From: Fulvivirga lutea
Lineage (GTDB): Bacteria > Bacteroidota > Bacteroidia > Cytophagales > Cyclobacteriaceae
Direction of reading: 5' to 3'
NCBI RefSeq assembly: GCF_017068455.1
Contig: NZ_CP070608.1
Span: forward strand, 3,577,488 to 3,641,487
Length of the DNA: 64,000 nucleotides
Part shown: positions 9,087 to 17,915 of the stretch, one piece after another
Layout of the letters: every line of letters begins with the position of its first letter
Position numbering within the stretch: the first letter of the stretch is position 1
The notes under the pieces: generated by a model
Database searches by the model: none
Told to the model about the DNA's origin: nothing
What the model saw: the letters and a program-made list of their open reading frames with translations, nothing else
Made by a program: the position numbers and the translations under genes

Positions 9087-9782
9087 ATGGGTGATCGTTA
9101 TACAATAACAGCTCTTGCGAGTGTACTGAGCCAGCGTTTTAATGTGGAGGTTACTTCCGGCTATAAACCAAAGTACAATGCCGCACCCACACAATTGTTG
9201 CCAATAATTACTCAAGGCAGCAAAGGCATATCCTACTTTTATTGGGGACAAATTCCTGATTGGTCGAATAACAAGCCATTAAGTAATAAACTTCTGTTTG
9301 GCTCGATTGAGGAAATAACTCAGAAGGCTTCATTGGCCAAATCATTAACCCAAACACGCTGTATCATCCCTATGGATGGCTACTACGAATGGAAACGAAT
9401 AAGTAAGAAAGGAAGAGTAGCGCACCGAATTATTTTTGGAGATAATGAAATAATTGGAGTGGCTGGTCTGTGGGAAGAATTTGAAGGCGATGAAGGTGAA
9501 ATGCATCATACTTTTAAAATACTAACCACATCAGCTAATGAAGCTATAGAACCAATGAATACCAGAATGCCTGCAATCATTGAAAGAGACAAAGAAGAAG
9601 AATGGCTAAAAAGTAATGCATCAGCTGAAGAACTAATTTCAATGATATCGCCCTACCCTGCCAATAAAATCCATATTTACAGCGTTTCACCTAAAATTGA
9701 AGATATTAAAAACGAAGGTGAGCATCTCATTAAACCTTTTGCTCCTGCCGACCAGTTTGGTAATTACTCCCTATTCGATTGA
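9087..9782 (+). CDS. SRAP (YedK/HMCES-like) protein lacking the catalytic cysteine
   Basis: 231 aa. It is recognisable as a SOS response-associated peptidase family member by NAAPTQ (31-36), WGQIPDW, RCIIPMDGYYEWK (Glu101) and the RMP motif (160-162). Family members use Cys2, exposed by Met removal, to crosslink abasic sites in single-stranded DNA. Here the protein starts MGDRY instead of MCGRY, so Cys2 is absent. The usual His of IHxRMP is Asn158 (MNTRMP), and the NARxET DNA-binding motif is replaced by FGSIEEI. A TAA lies in frame just upstream of the ATG, so no longer version with a Cys is possible. The fold is probably kept, but crosslinking by the known mechanism is not expected. Its stop overlaps the next gene. 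Confidence 0.85.
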   Translation: MGDRYTITALASVLSQRFNVEVTSGYKPKYNAAPTQLLPIITQGSKGISYFYWGQIPDWSNNKPLSNKLLFGSIEEITQKASLAKSLTQTRCIIPMDGYYEWKRISKKGRVAHRIIFGDNEIIGVAGLWEEFEGDEGEMHHTFKILTTSANEAIEPMNTRMPAIIERDKEEEWLKSNASAEELISMISPYPANKIHIYSVSPKIEDIKNEGEHLIKPFAPADQFGNYSLFD

Positions 9783-10984
9783 AAAAATTATTACTTGTTT
9801 TCTTATTTATTGCCGGCAACCTAACAGGTTTTGCCCAAGATAAAGTTGATCTGCTTATTAGAAGCGAAAAAATATTAGCCGCTGGTGATACCACTCGAGC
9901 ATTAGCAGCATTTAACGAAACACTTAGAATTTACCCTGAAAGTTTTGCTGCAGCGTTAAGACTCTCTGAAATCTACTATCAAATAAAGGATTATGATATG
10001 GCCATTCAGTACTGTAATGTTGGGCTCGACATTACTGATGATTTGATTGAATCTACTGAAAGATCACTTAATATATTGGGTATGGAACCGGATTCATCAA
10101 ATAGATTCCGGAAGTTCACTACCGATCAGGCCTATATGCATCATCTGAAAGGTAAAATTCGATTACAGCAAAGCAGATTACTAGATGCTGAAGAAGAATA
10201 TAAAAAAGCATTGAAACTTCACCCAACCAATCAATCGATCGTTTTAAGTCTGGCCGAAGTTCTATCAGAACAGGGCAGATTAAATGAAACTAAACTTGTT
10301 TTAAACAAGGCGATCAAAAGAGATACTTCCAATATCCAGGTTCGGATGACACTCGGTTCACTCTATAAATCATTGGGTAATACCGATTCTGCCAAATACC
10401 ATTGGAATAAAATAGTAAAAATTAACCCTAACTATAAATGGGTATATCTTCAACTTGGAAATCTTCATACAGATCTTTTGCAACCGAAAAAAGCAATTAC
10501 CCAATATGACAGATTTATTGAATTGGATACCACATCAGCAGAGGTTTACTATAGAAGGGCAGTCTTAAAAATTGAACAAACTGAATATTCTTCGGCTTTG
10601 AATGATTGGGGGAAAGTTGTAGAACTTGATTCTCAAAATGCAGATGCTTATAGAAATAAGGGTCTTACCAATTTTCAGCTTGAGAATTACGAAAAAGCAA
10701 TACTGGATTTTGAAAACGCGCTTTTATATCAGCCTAAACAAAATTATACACACGTTAATATTGGTTACTGCTACTACCTGCTAAACAAACCTAAAACTGC
10801 CCTAGAATATATTAATAAAGGGCTTGAAATAAAGCCGGATTATCCGCTAGGCCACTATTTCAAAGCATTGACCTATTATCAGTTAAGAAAGAGAAAAAAA
10901 GCCTGCCATTCACTTTCTAAAGCATTAGAACTTGGTTTTAATGAGCATGAAGTTGTTAAAGGATTATTAGAAAAGTGCCTCTAA
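9779..10984 (+). CDS. secreted TPR protein
   Basis: 401 aa starting at a TTG codon in the TTGA overlap with the SRAP stop. The start is chosen because it gives an immediate signal peptide (MKKLLLVFLFIAGNLTGFAQ). The mature protein is built of tandem tetratricopeptide repeats, for example around residues 120-230 and 255-370 (AYRNKGLTNFQLENYEKAI; YTHVNIGYCYYLLNKPKTAL). TPRs are protein-interaction scaffolds. A periplasmic or outer-membrane-facing location is inferred from the signal peptide. No enzymatic domain is visible. Overlap with the SRAP gene implies co-translation, which need not mean shared function. Confidence 0.82.
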   Translation: MKKLLLVFLFIAGNLTGFAQDKVDLLIRSEKILAAGDTTRALAAFNETLRIYPESFAAALRLSEIYYQIKDYDMAIQYCNVGLDITDDLIESTERSLNILGMEPDSSNRFRKFTTDQAYMHHLKGKIRLQQSRLLDAEEEYKKALKLHPTNQSIVLSLAEVLSEQGRLNETKLVLNKAIKRDTSNIQVRMTLGSLYKSLGNTDSAKYHWNKIVKINPNYKWVYLQLGNLHTDLLQPKKAITQYDRFIELDTTSAEVYYRRAVLKIEQTEYSSALNDWGKVVELDSQNADAYRNKGLTNFQLENYEKAILDFENALLYQPKQNYTHVNIGYCYYLLNKPKTALEYINKGLEIKPDYPLGHYFKALTYYQLRKRKKACHSLSKALELGFNEHEVVKGLLEKCL

Positions 10985-11047
10985 AGATTACGATAAAGCG
11001 AATTACTATTGTATGGAACCCTATTTCACTTTTGAGAGTTATAGTGT

Positions 11048-11055
11048 TATCTTTG
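11048..11055 (+). promoter_or_regulatory. -7-like element TATCTTTG before the desaturase gene
   Basis: TATCTTTG matches the Bacteroidota -7 consensus TAnnTTTG and lies 37 bases before the desaturase ATG. A TTTG at 11031-11034 could be a -33 element, but the 13-base gap is shorter than usual, so only the -7 half is well supported. Confidence 0.4.
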
Positions 11056-11092
11056 CAACCTTAACTAATACGTAAATTCAATACGTTATTTA

Positions 11093-12196
11093 ATGAATTA
11101 CAAATCAATAAAATTTTCGAGGGATCAAGAGTTCAACTTTATAGGTGTACTCAGGAAACGTGTAGGAGAATACTTCGAGAAAAACAAAATCTCAAAATAT
11201 GGTAACAGTACCATGTTTTGGAAATCGTTTATACTGCTTACAGCCTATGCAATACCTTATGTATTGTTAATCACAGGTGTAATAACTAATGTTTGGCTAA
11301 TGTTAGCTGCATGGATGTTTATGGGAGCTACAATGTCTGGCATCGGATTTTCTATTATGCATGATGCGAACCATGGAGCCTATTCCCAAAACAAAACTAT
11401 TAACAAATACATGGGCTATGTCATCAACCTGGTTGGTGGTAGCTCAGTAAACTGGAAAATACAGCACAATGTGCTACACCATACTTATACGAATGTAGAA
11501 GGCGTGGACGAGGATATTGATCCGGGAATTTTGATGAGATTATCGCCTCATGCCAAGCATTACAAAATGCATAGATTACAGCATATATATGGGTGGTTTC
11601 TTTACTCGTTAATGACTTTTCTTTGGATCACTACAAAAGATTTCAGACAGCTATTCAGATATAAGAAAATGGGTTTAACAAAGGCTCAAAATGTGAATGT
11701 AGGATGGCAATTAACCAAGCTGGCACTGAGCAAGGTAGTATACTATACAATCTTTTTAGCAATTCCATTGTTAACCATTGCCGCCCCTTGGTGGATAATT
11801 GTTATTCACTTTATAGCCATGCACATGGTAGCAGGATTTATTTTAGGTATTGTATTTCAGCCGGCACACGTGATGCCAACTACTCAGTATCCATTGCCTG
11901 ATGAGGAAGGAAATTTAGAAAATGACTGGGCAATACATCAGTTATATACTACTACCAATTTTAGTCCTAACAACTGGTTTTTAAACTGGTATGTAGGAGG
12001 ATTAAACTTTCAGGTAGAGCATCACTTGTTCCCAACAATATGCCATGTGCACTATAAAAAGCTATCTGCTATTGTTAGAAAAACAGCAGAAGAGTTTGGA
12101 CTGCCTTATCATCAGCAGCCAACTTTCTGGAAAGCCATTTCATTACATGCTTCCATGTTGAAGCAATTAGGGCAACCTGAAAAAGTAAGAGCATAA
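11093..12196 (+). CDS. fatty acid desaturase (acyl-CoA/acyl-lipid type)
   Basis: 367 aa membrane di-iron desaturase. The three histidine boxes are present: HDANHG near residue 95, HNVLHHTYTN near 128, and QVEHHLFP near 306. The first is HxxxH, and the Gln preceding the third is typical of front-end/linoleoyl-CoA desaturase-like members. Hydrophobic membrane pairs lie at about 45-85 and 205-255. It introduces a cis double bond into fatty acyl chains using O2 and electrons from a ferredoxin or cytochrome. It is a single-gene unit with a -7-like element upstream and a strong hairpin terminator at its stop codon. The regiospecificity cannot be read from the sequence. Confidence 0.92.
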   Translation: MNYKSIKFSRDQEFNFIGVLRKRVGEYFEKNKISKYGNSTMFWKSFILLTAYAIPYVLLITGVITNVWLMLAAWMFMGATMSGIGFSIMHDANHGAYSQNKTINKYMGYVINLVGGSSVNWKIQHNVLHHTYTNVEGVDEDIDPGILMRLSPHAKHYKMHRLQHIYGWFLYSLMTFLWITTKDFRQLFRYKKMGLTKAQNVNVGWQLTKLALSKVVYYTIFLAIPLLTIAAPWWIIVIHFIAMHMVAGFILGIVFQPAHVMPTTQYPLPDEEGNLENDWAIHQLYTTTNFSPNNWFLNWYVGGLNFQVEHHLFPTICHVHYKKLSAIVRKTAEEFGLPYHQQPTFWKAISLHASMLKQLGQPEKVRA

Positions 12197-12225
12197 AAAA
12201 AGGAGGTTAAAACCTCCTTTTTTTT
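12195..12225. terminator. bidirectional intrinsic terminator
   Basis: GGAGGTT (12202-12208) pairs perfectly with AACCTCC (12211-12217). A-rich bases precede it and eight T follow, so it works for the desaturase (plus) and, read from the other side, for the DUF4197 gene (minus). It starts inside the desaturase stop codon. Confidence 0.88.
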
Positions 12226-12226
12226 G

Positions 12227-13051
12227 TTAATTGCCTGCTTGTGGGCTACCAAATACTTTTCGTAAAATGTCACTTGCCCAGGCGAAAGGATCTGCCCTGA
12301 TTTGTTTTTCTTCTTCACCTACTAAATGAAACAATCCATCCACAGCCTTCTCAGTTGCATAACCTTCGATAGATTCAGGTAACTCAACGCCTAAATCAAT
12401 TACATCAGAAACGGTTACTGATCCCAAACCGTAGTTGTAGCTGTAATTCATAAAGCCAACAAGGTCAGAATAAATTGCCAAGGCCTTTGTATTACCTAAT
12501 GCAGTAGTTAAATCTGGAGTAAAGGCTGTTACTAAGGCATTTGAGGTATTGGTTTGAAAGTACTCCGTTGCAGCTGTTTCACCTCCTTGTAATATTCCTA
12601 AACCGTCAGAAATACTAATACCTGTTATAGCATCAATAAATATAGGCTTCGCCTTCACTGCAGCACTCTCAGCACCGCGATTCATTGCGGTAATTAGCTC
12701 CTCAAAAGGGTCAGATTCTATATTTGGCGCCACCAAAACGTAAGCATCCAAAAGGGTCTGGTAAGGTATATCTCCTATGATTGGAACATTAACTGCTCCA
12801 TTATCAACCGTGTTTTTTAATGTTTGAATTTCTGGAGGCAATAATATTTTAATGGCCTGATTTTGCAAATACCCATTAACAGCTGATGCTGAAGTAACTG
12901 AACTATCAGTTCCCACAGTCAAAGCTTCTTTTAAACCTTGCACAATTTCATCATCCGTTAAACCTGCATTAAGTACGTCATTTACCTCATCGCATGAAGC
13001 AAAACCAATAACTAGTGCTGAGCATAATATTAGTTTAGTAAATAGTCTCAT
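12227..13051 (-). CDS. DUF4197 lipoprotein
   Basis: 274 aa. A lipoprotein signal ends in GFASC, followed by a helical domain of the DUF4197 family (LTDDEIVQGLKEAL; alternating short helices; KPIFIDAITGISISDGLGIL). The family is widespread in Proteobacteria and Bacteroidota as predicted envelope lipoproteins, with no established biochemical role. It stands alone, convergent with the desaturase and sharing its terminator. Confidence 0.88.
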   Translation of the reverse strand: MRLFTKLILCSALVIGFASCDEVNDVLNAGLTDDEIVQGLKEALTVGTDSSVTSASAVNGYLQNQAIKILLPPEIQTLKNTVDNGAVNVPIIGDIPYQTLLDAYVLVAPNIESDPFEELITAMNRGAESAAVKAKPIFIDAITGISISDGLGILQGGETAATEYFQTNTSNALVTAFTPDLTTALGNTKALAIYSDLVGFMNYSYNYGLGSVTVSDVIDLGVELPESIEGYATEKAVDGLFHLVGEEEKQIRADPFAWASDILRKVFGSPQAGN

Positions 13052-13198
13052 CTTCCCTTCTTTTTATTTAATGTATTAATAAAGTTAATTAATTAGATTT
13101 TAACTTCAAGTCAAAAGTAATGCCAACTCATACTGTTTAATTATGAAGTATGTATCATTAATAGGCTATACTTTAGATGGTAACCTAACATGTAATAA

Positions 13199-13927
13199 AT
13201 GAATATAAGTTACATCTTTTTGGCCTTAGCTTTATTAGCTGAAATTATCGGAACTGTTGGTGGTTTTGGTTCATCGGTGTTTTTTGTGCCTATCGGTAAT
13301 TTCTACTTCGACTTTTATTCGGTACTTGGCTTAACGGCAGTTTTTCATTTATCCAGCAATCTCAGTAAAATTCTACTTTTTAGAAAAGGATTAAACAAAC
13401 AACTTATAGTTCGAATTGGCATTCCTTCAGTGATCATGGTAATTGTTGGTGGCTATCTTTCCAGTTTATTTGAGGGTTATATTCTAGAAATAATTTTAGG
13501 CTGCTTTCTAATCTCATTGAGTAGTCTATTTCTAATAAAAAAAGATTTTAGCATTGCCCCTAATATTAAAGAATCGATTATTGGAGGTTCGTTATCTGGA
13601 TTTTCATCAGGGATTTTAGGTACCGGAGGTGCTATAAGAGGATTAACTATGGCCGCTTTCAATCTTGAAAAAAGCATTTTTATTGCCACCTCAGCATTTA
13701 TTGATTTTATGGTTGATTTATCAAGAACTGTAGTTTACTATCAAAATGGATATATTCACGATCATGACTTCATTTACATACCATTCTTATTTGCTATCGG
13801 AATTGGAGGCACCTATATAGGTAAGAAAATTCTTAATTATATCCCTCAGGAGCAGTTTAAAAGAATCTCACTGATTTTGATTTTATTAATTGGTTTAGTG
13901 ACAATAGGAAAAGTTATTCTACAGTAA
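13199..13927 (+). CDS. TSUP (TauE/SafE) family membrane permease
   Basis: 242 aa with about 7-8 hydrophobic segments. It shows the family's two glycine-rich repeats: ALLAEIIGTVGGFGSSVFF at the N-terminus and GGSLSGFSSGILGTGGAIRG near residue 130. TauE/SafE proteins export or import sulfite, sulfonates, sulfoacetate or related small anions. The substrate is unknown here, and no sulfur genes are adjacent. Its 3' end overlaps the convergent HxlR gene by 14 bases. Confidence 0.85.
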   Translation: MNISYIFLALALLAEIIGTVGGFGSSVFFVPIGNFYFDFYSVLGLTAVFHLSSNLSKILLFRKGLNKQLIVRIGIPSVIMVIVGGYLSSLFEGYILEIILGCFLISLSSLFLIKKDFSIAPNIKESIIGGSLSGFSSGILGTGGAIRGLTMAAFNLEKSIFIATSAFIDFMVDLSRTVVYYQNGYIHDHDFIYIPFLFAIGIGGTYIGKKILNYIPQEQFKRISLILILLIGLVTIGKVILQ

Positions 13928-14261
13928 TACCTGCTTCTTTCATTAGTCCTTGTCCGTATATTCTAATTGCGTCAATTATAGGTATTGCTCTTAAGCCTTT
14001 TTCGGTAATGGTATATTCAACTTTAGGTGGAACAACAGGATAAACTTTTCTATTGATAAAACCATTTTTTTCCAGCTCCCTCAGTTGGGTTGTTAGCATT
14101 TTATCCGTGATTTTCGGCATGGTCTTTTTGAACTCACTAAAACGCAATACTTTATCTTTCAGTCGCCAAAGAATTGGCATTTTCCATGTACCGCCAATTT
14201 GATCCATGGCAAATTCAACAGGATTGTAATAAACTTTATGGTTATATATAAACTCGGGCAT
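13914..14261 (-). CDS. HxlR-family transcriptional regulator
   Basis: 115 aa winged-helix protein of the HxlR type (VEFAMDQIGGTWKMPILWRL; FSEFKKTMPKITDKMLTTQLREL; EYTITEKGLRAIPII). It has no cysteine at all: the Cys that usually precedes the PVE motif is Asn (YYNPVEF), so the thiol-based sensing known for HypR-like members is excluded. It is divergent from the DJ-1/PfpI and oxidoreductase genes. In this layout HxlR proteins usually control the divergent operon and themselves. A palindrome at 14294-14311 is a candidate binding site. Confidence 0.9.
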   Translation of the reverse strand: MPEFIYNHKVYYNPVEFAMDQIGGTWKMPILWRLKDKVLRFSEFKKTMPKITDKMLTTQLRELEKNGFINRKVYPVVPPKVEYTITEKGLRAIPIIDAIRIYGQGLMKEAGITVE

Positions 14262-14293
14262 AGTTAATTAAACGTTTTCACTGCAATTAAACA

Positions 14294-14311
14294 CTAATTA
14301 ATAATAATTAG
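14294..14311. promoter_or_regulatory. candidate HxlR operator (inverted repeat)
   Basis: A perfect 7-bp inverted repeat CTAATTA-ATAA-TAATTAG lies in the 148-base gap between the divergent HxlR and DJ-1 genes. Position and symmetry suit a dimeric winged-helix regulator. The A/T-only composition lowers the certainty. Confidence 0.4.
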
Positions 14312-14409
14312 TCCATTTCTTTCTTAAAAGTAAGTACCCCACTTCATGGTAAGTATATTGTTTTAGGAGCGTAAATATTCGAAGTTTGAATCAATAAATC
14401 AAATAAGTT

Positions 14410-15120
14410 ATGTCAAAGAAAATATTAATTATTGCAGCTAATCCGGCTATTTCCAGCACTACAGGGTGGCCAGTAGGTTTTTGGGCTTCAGAGGTCACAC
14501 ACCCATATCATGTATTCACTAATAAAGGATATGAGGTAGATATAGCCAGTCCTCAAGGAGGTAATTTAGAAATGGATGCGATGAGCGATCCTTTTGATCC
14601 GAGTAAATATTCTGATTGGGACGAACTAAGCAAACAGGTGCTGAATGATGAGTCATTCAAAAAATTATTAAAAAACACACCTGCAATTTCTCAGGTGAAT
14701 GCAGATGATTATGACGCCATTGTTGTAGCTGGTGGTCAGGCACCCATGTTCAATTTTGAGGGTGAGAAAGACTTGCATCAATTCTTTGCAAATTTTTATG
14801 AGTCTGGCAAAGTGACTTCGGCACTATGCCACGGTACTGCTATACTTCGATATGCTAAAGATTCAAAAGGCAATTTTATAGCAAAGGGCAAGAAGATAAC
14901 AGGTTTTACTAATGGTGAGGAGGATGATGCTGATCAGGCAGCAGGCGTGAAAGTTATGCCCTGGAGAATTGAAGATGAGCTCAAAAAGTTAGGAGCCGAT
15001 TTCAAAAAAGCAGACAACTGGAACTCACATGTAGTTGTTGACGGCAATTTGGTGACCGGACAGCAGAATATGTCTGGAGAAGAAGTAGCAAATACAATCG
15101 TAAATCTTTTAGAAAAGTAA
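14410..15120 (+). CDS. DJ-1/PfpI superfamily protein (Hsp31/class I GATase-like)
   Basis: 236 aa. The nucleophile elbow SALCHGTA places the catalytic Cys at 140 followed by His141, and Glu28 in GFWASEVTHPY is the expected partner acid. The insert of about 45 residues after GFWASEVTHPY and the overall length match the Hsp31/YajL-like large subgroup, which act on glyoxals (glyoxalase III-like) or as chaperones. The next gene starts two bases after its stop, so the two form an operon, probably controlled by the divergent HxlR regulator. A role in detoxification of reactive carbonyls is an inference. Confidence 0.88.
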   Translation: MSKKILIIAANPAISSTTGWPVGFWASEVTHPYHVFTNKGYEVDIASPQGGNLEMDAMSDPFDPSKYSDWDELSKQVLNDESFKKLLKNTPAISQVNADDYDAIVVAGGQAPMFNFEGEKDLHQFFANFYESGKVTSALCHGTAILRYAKDSKGNFIAKGKKITGFTNGEEDDADQAAGVKVMPWRIEDELKKLGADFKKADNWNSHVVVDGNLVTGQQNMSGEEVANTIVNLLEK

Positions 15121-15122
15121 TT

Positions 15123-15740
15123 ATGAATATCGCAATTATAGGAACAGGAAATGTGGGTGGCGCATTGGCCACAAAATGGGCGAAGGCTGGACACTCGATT
15201 TATTTGGGAGTGCAGGATGTCAAGAATTTTAAGGGTAAAGACCTCCTCTCCAACCCCCACACCACAGCTCATCTGGTTGCAGATGCGGTTAAGGAAAGTG
15301 ATGTCATTTTAATTGCAACCCCGGCTACAGCTGCGACTGAAGTAGCAAAAGGACTTGGAGATACATCTGGCAAAGTCATTATTGACGCCATGAACATTAT
15401 TATGGGTAACGGTCCAAAAGGTTATACAAATACTTCTGATGCCATCTTAGCAAATACTTCCACTAAAGACGTGGTTAAATGCTTTAATACTACCGGCTTT
15501 AATAATATGGAGGATACCAACTATGGCGATTCAAACGCAGATATGTTTGTTGCAGGCAACAGCGTACAGGGCAAAAAAGTGGCTGAACAACTTGCCTTAG
15601 ATGCTGGATTTGCAGCATGTTATGATGTAGGTGGCAATGATAAATTTCAATTGATGGAGCAGTTTGCGTGGTTCTGGATTAACCTTGCGATGTTTCAGGG
15701 ACAAGGAAGAGAGATAGCTTTTAAATTACTAAAACGATAG
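15123..15740 (+). CDS. NADPH-binding oxidoreductase (F420-dependent NADP reductase-like)
   Basis: 205 aa. The N-terminal Rossmann motif IAIIGTGNVGGALATKWAKAG is followed by VILIATPATA and VVKCFNTTGFNNM, as in the NADP oxidoreductase, coenzyme F420-dependent family. Bacteroidota normally lack F420, so the true acceptor is probably another cofactor or a small ketone/imine. The gene is two bases downstream of the DJ-1 gene and is probably induced with it. The C-terminal half (EQFAWFWINLAMFQGQGREIAF) forms the substrate-side helices. Confidence 0.85.
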   Translation: MNIAIIGTGNVGGALATKWAKAGHSIYLGVQDVKNFKGKDLLSNPHTTAHLVADAVKESDVILIATPATAATEVAKGLGDTSGKVIIDAMNIIMGNGPKGYTNTSDAILANTSTKDVVKCFNTTGFNNMEDTNYGDSNADMFVAGNSVQGKKVAEQLALDAGFAACYDVGGNDKFQLMEQFAWFWINLAMFQGQGREIAFKLLKR

Positions 15741-15794
15741 TAATTTAAATTTCATTATTGGCTGACAACCAGAATATCAATATCTTTAATTCTT

Positions 15795-16541
15795 ATGAAT
15801 ATGTTAGGTATTGATGTTGGTGGCTCAGGTATCAAAGGTGCAGTGGTAGATACTATTGAAGGCAAACTCATTAGTGAAAGGTATCGTATTGAAACACCAA
15901 ATCCAGCAACTCCTGAGGCTGTTTCTAAAGTCATCAAAGAAATAAAAGACCACTTCGATTGGACAGATGATATTGTATGCGCTTTCCCAACTGTAGTAAT
16001 TGAAGGTAAAGCAGTATATGACGCTAACCTTGACAATTCATGGACAGGCAAAAATATAGAGGATATATTTAGCAACGCCTGTGACGATCAACATTTCGAG
16101 GTTATTAACGATGCAGATGCTGCTGGCATTGCAGAAATGCGATTTGGCGCAGGTAAGCATCACTCAGGACTAGTCATGGTATTGACATTTGGTACAGGGA
16201 TTGGTAGTGGCGTCTTTTATGATGGTGTACTTATACCCAATTTTGAGCTTGGTCGCATTTTAGGTAAGAATGGTAAAGTTTATGAAAAATTTGCCGCTGA
16301 TTCTGCGAGAAAAAGAGAAGAATTAGAATTTGATGTATGGGGTAAAAGGGTTAATCAATACTTAAAACATATAGAGCGCGTTTTCTCACCGGACTTTATC
16401 ATTATTGGTGGTGGGGCAAGTAAGAAAATTCATAAATTCAGAGATCAGATTAAAATTAAAACCCGTTTTACAGCTTCTGAAAAATTAAATAATGCAGGTA
16501 TTATTGGTGCTGCAGTTAATGCCGCTGAACATCATAGGTAA
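15795..16541 (+). CDS. ROK kinase, polyphosphate-glucokinase-like
   Basis: 248 aa. The N-terminal phosphate-binding motif [30 protein letters not shown] with the catalytic Asp, the second phosphate loop [12 protein letters not shown] and [11 protein letters not shown] match the short polyphosphate glucokinase branch of the ROK family. Such enzymes make glucose-6-phosphate using polyphosphate, and in some cases ATP. The zinc-binding CxCGxxGC motif of longer ROK kinases and repressors is absent, as expected. The next gene begins directly after its TAA. Confidence 0.87.
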   Translation: MNMLGIDVGGSGIKGAVVDTIEGKLISERYRIETPNPATPEAVSKVIKEIKDHFDWTDDIVCAFPTVVIEGKAVYDANLDNSWTGKNIEDIFSNACDDQHFEVINDADAAGIAEMRFGAGKHHSGLVMVLTFGTGIGSGVFYDGVLIPNFELGRILGKNGKVYEKFAADSARKREELEFDVWGKRVNQYLKHIERVFSPDFIIIGGGASKKIHKFRDQIKIKTRFTASEKLNNAGIIGAAVNAAEHHR

Positions 16542-17009
16542 ATGAAAGCAACCTATACAACAGACTACTTTTCCACAGAATTCAAAATAATCATTGGTAT
16601 TACCATTTTGGTAGGTGGTTTTTTTATAGTTCATTTAGGCTATAATCCCATCTGGCATGTTTTTTTGGCCTTACTCCTGGGAGTTATTGCTTCTACAAAA
16701 TATGAATTAAGTGTAGACTCAAATGCAAAAACAATAATTGATGCTACCAAGGTTCTTGGTTTATATCTAAAAAAGAGAGAGTTTAATTATAATCTCCTTA
16801 AAGCCATCAGCCTCGAAAAGGAGAATGAGCGATATACTGCAAATACACGCTCTAGATCAAGGCAAGTAGAATTTAATATGTATACAGCCTCCATTATCAC
16901 AGACAAAGAAGAGGTTGAAATTTTTACTAGCAGTAATTACAAAAGCTTCTCTGAAAAACTTAAGCAGTTTGCAAATGAACTGAACCTCGATATTCAACGT
17001 AGCTTTTAA
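16542..17009 (+). CDS. membrane protein of unknown function
   Basis: 155 aa. Two adjacent membrane segments (about 14-30 and 33-50) precede a soluble C-terminal domain with alternating strands and a closing helix (YKSFSEKLKQFANEL), reminiscent of small membrane PH-like proteins. I do not recognise a family. It is joined directly to the ROK kinase stop codon, so it is co-transcribed. Its last four bases overlap the convergent TPR gene. Confidence 0.75.
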   Translation: MKATYTTDYFSTEFKIIIGITILVGGFFIVHLGYNPIWHVFLALLLGVIASTKYELSVDSNAKTIIDATKVLGLYLKKREFNYNLLKAISLEKENERYTANTRSRSRQVEFNMYTASIITDKEEVEIFTSSNYKSFSEKLKQFANELNLDIQRSF

Positions 17010-17497
17010 ATATCACACTCCTGTTCAGGAAGAGGAGCGCCTAAATCTTCGGCTTTTTTCCAGTCTTTCATAGCCCCTTCTTTATCACCCAAAATACATT
17101 TTACACTACCTCTGTTCACATAAGCTACAGCATTTTCCGGCCGTAATTTTATCGATTTATCATAGGCTTCAATGGACTCTTCCAGTTTACCAATCATAAA
17201 TAGCGAATAGCCTTTTTCAAAATATACTTCTGCATATGTTGGGTCAAGAGCTAATGCGATTTGATAATCTTTGAGTGCTTCGTTATTTAATTGCAACTGA
17301 GATTTACATACGCCCAGTAAATAGAATATTTCCGGGTTTCTTCCATCCACTTCTGCAGCCTGGTTTAAATATTTTATCGCCTCAGTGTAATCACCCAACT
17401 CATAATTTCTATGACCTATGGTTATTAATGAGTCACTTGACTGACCTGAAACAGCGGAGAATATAAATGAAAATAGGATGACTTTAATCCAACGCAT
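17006..17497 (-). CDS. secreted TPR protein
   Basis: 163 aa. A signal peptide (about 1-18, ending VSGQ) is followed by three to four tetratricopeptide repeats (RNYELGDYTEAIKYLNQA; PEIFYLLGVCKSQLQLNNEA; AVAYVNRGSVKCILGDKEGA). It is probably a periplasmic scaffold. Its ATG shares a base with the stop of the cupin gene (TAATG), so the two are co-translated. It overlaps the convergent unknown membrane protein gene by four bases. Confidence 0.85.
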   Translation of the reverse strand: MRWIKVILFSFIFSAVSGQSSDSLITIGHRNYELGDYTEAIKYLNQAAEVDGRNPEIFYLLGVCKSQLQLNNEALKDYQIALALDPTYAEVYFEKGYSLFMIGKLEESIEAYDKSIKLRPENAVAYVNRGSVKCILGDKEGAMKDWKKAEDLGAPLPEQECDI

Positions 17498-17862
17498 TAT
17501 ATCCAGGGTTGATTATTAACTGTTCTTTCATGTTGTACATCTCCTGTATGTTTGGTGGCTGCTGGCTCAAATAAAAGAACCCACACTTCCTCACCATTTA
17601 AGGTATGAGGATTATGTTCTATACCTTTTGGTACAATAATTATTTCCCCCTCCTTTACTTCCTCTGTCCGATCTCTAAATTCCATCATTAGTGTTCCTTT
17701 AACTACTAAAAACAGTTCATCTTCATGTTCGTGGCTATGCCATACAAAATCATTTTTAAGCTTTGCGAGCTTTACTTGTTGCCCATTTAACTCACCAATT
17801 ATTCTTGGCGACCAATTATCATTGAAAAGCCCGAACTTCTCTAAAATATTTATTTTCTTCAT
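17497..17862 (-). CDS. cupin domain protein
   Basis: 121 aa single-domain cupin. The metal-binding motif 1 is seen as HSHEHEDELFLVVKG and motif 2 as IIVPKGIEHNPHTLNG, giving His/His/Glu plus His ligands. Small cupins of this type are often annotated as mannose-6-phosphate isomerase-like, but neighbours do not specify a substrate. First gene of a two-gene unit with the TPR gene. Confidence 0.87.
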   Translation of the reverse strand: MKKINILEKFGLFNDNWSPRIIGELNGQQVKLAKLKNDFVWHSHEHEDELFLVVKGTLMMEFRDRTEEVKEGEIIIVPKGIEHNPHTLNGEEVWVLLFEPAATKHTGDVQHERTVNNQPWI

Positions 17863-17915
17863 TTTCGATTAATTCTCCATATCCTTAAACGAGATTAAGC
17901 GTATAGGTTTTATAA

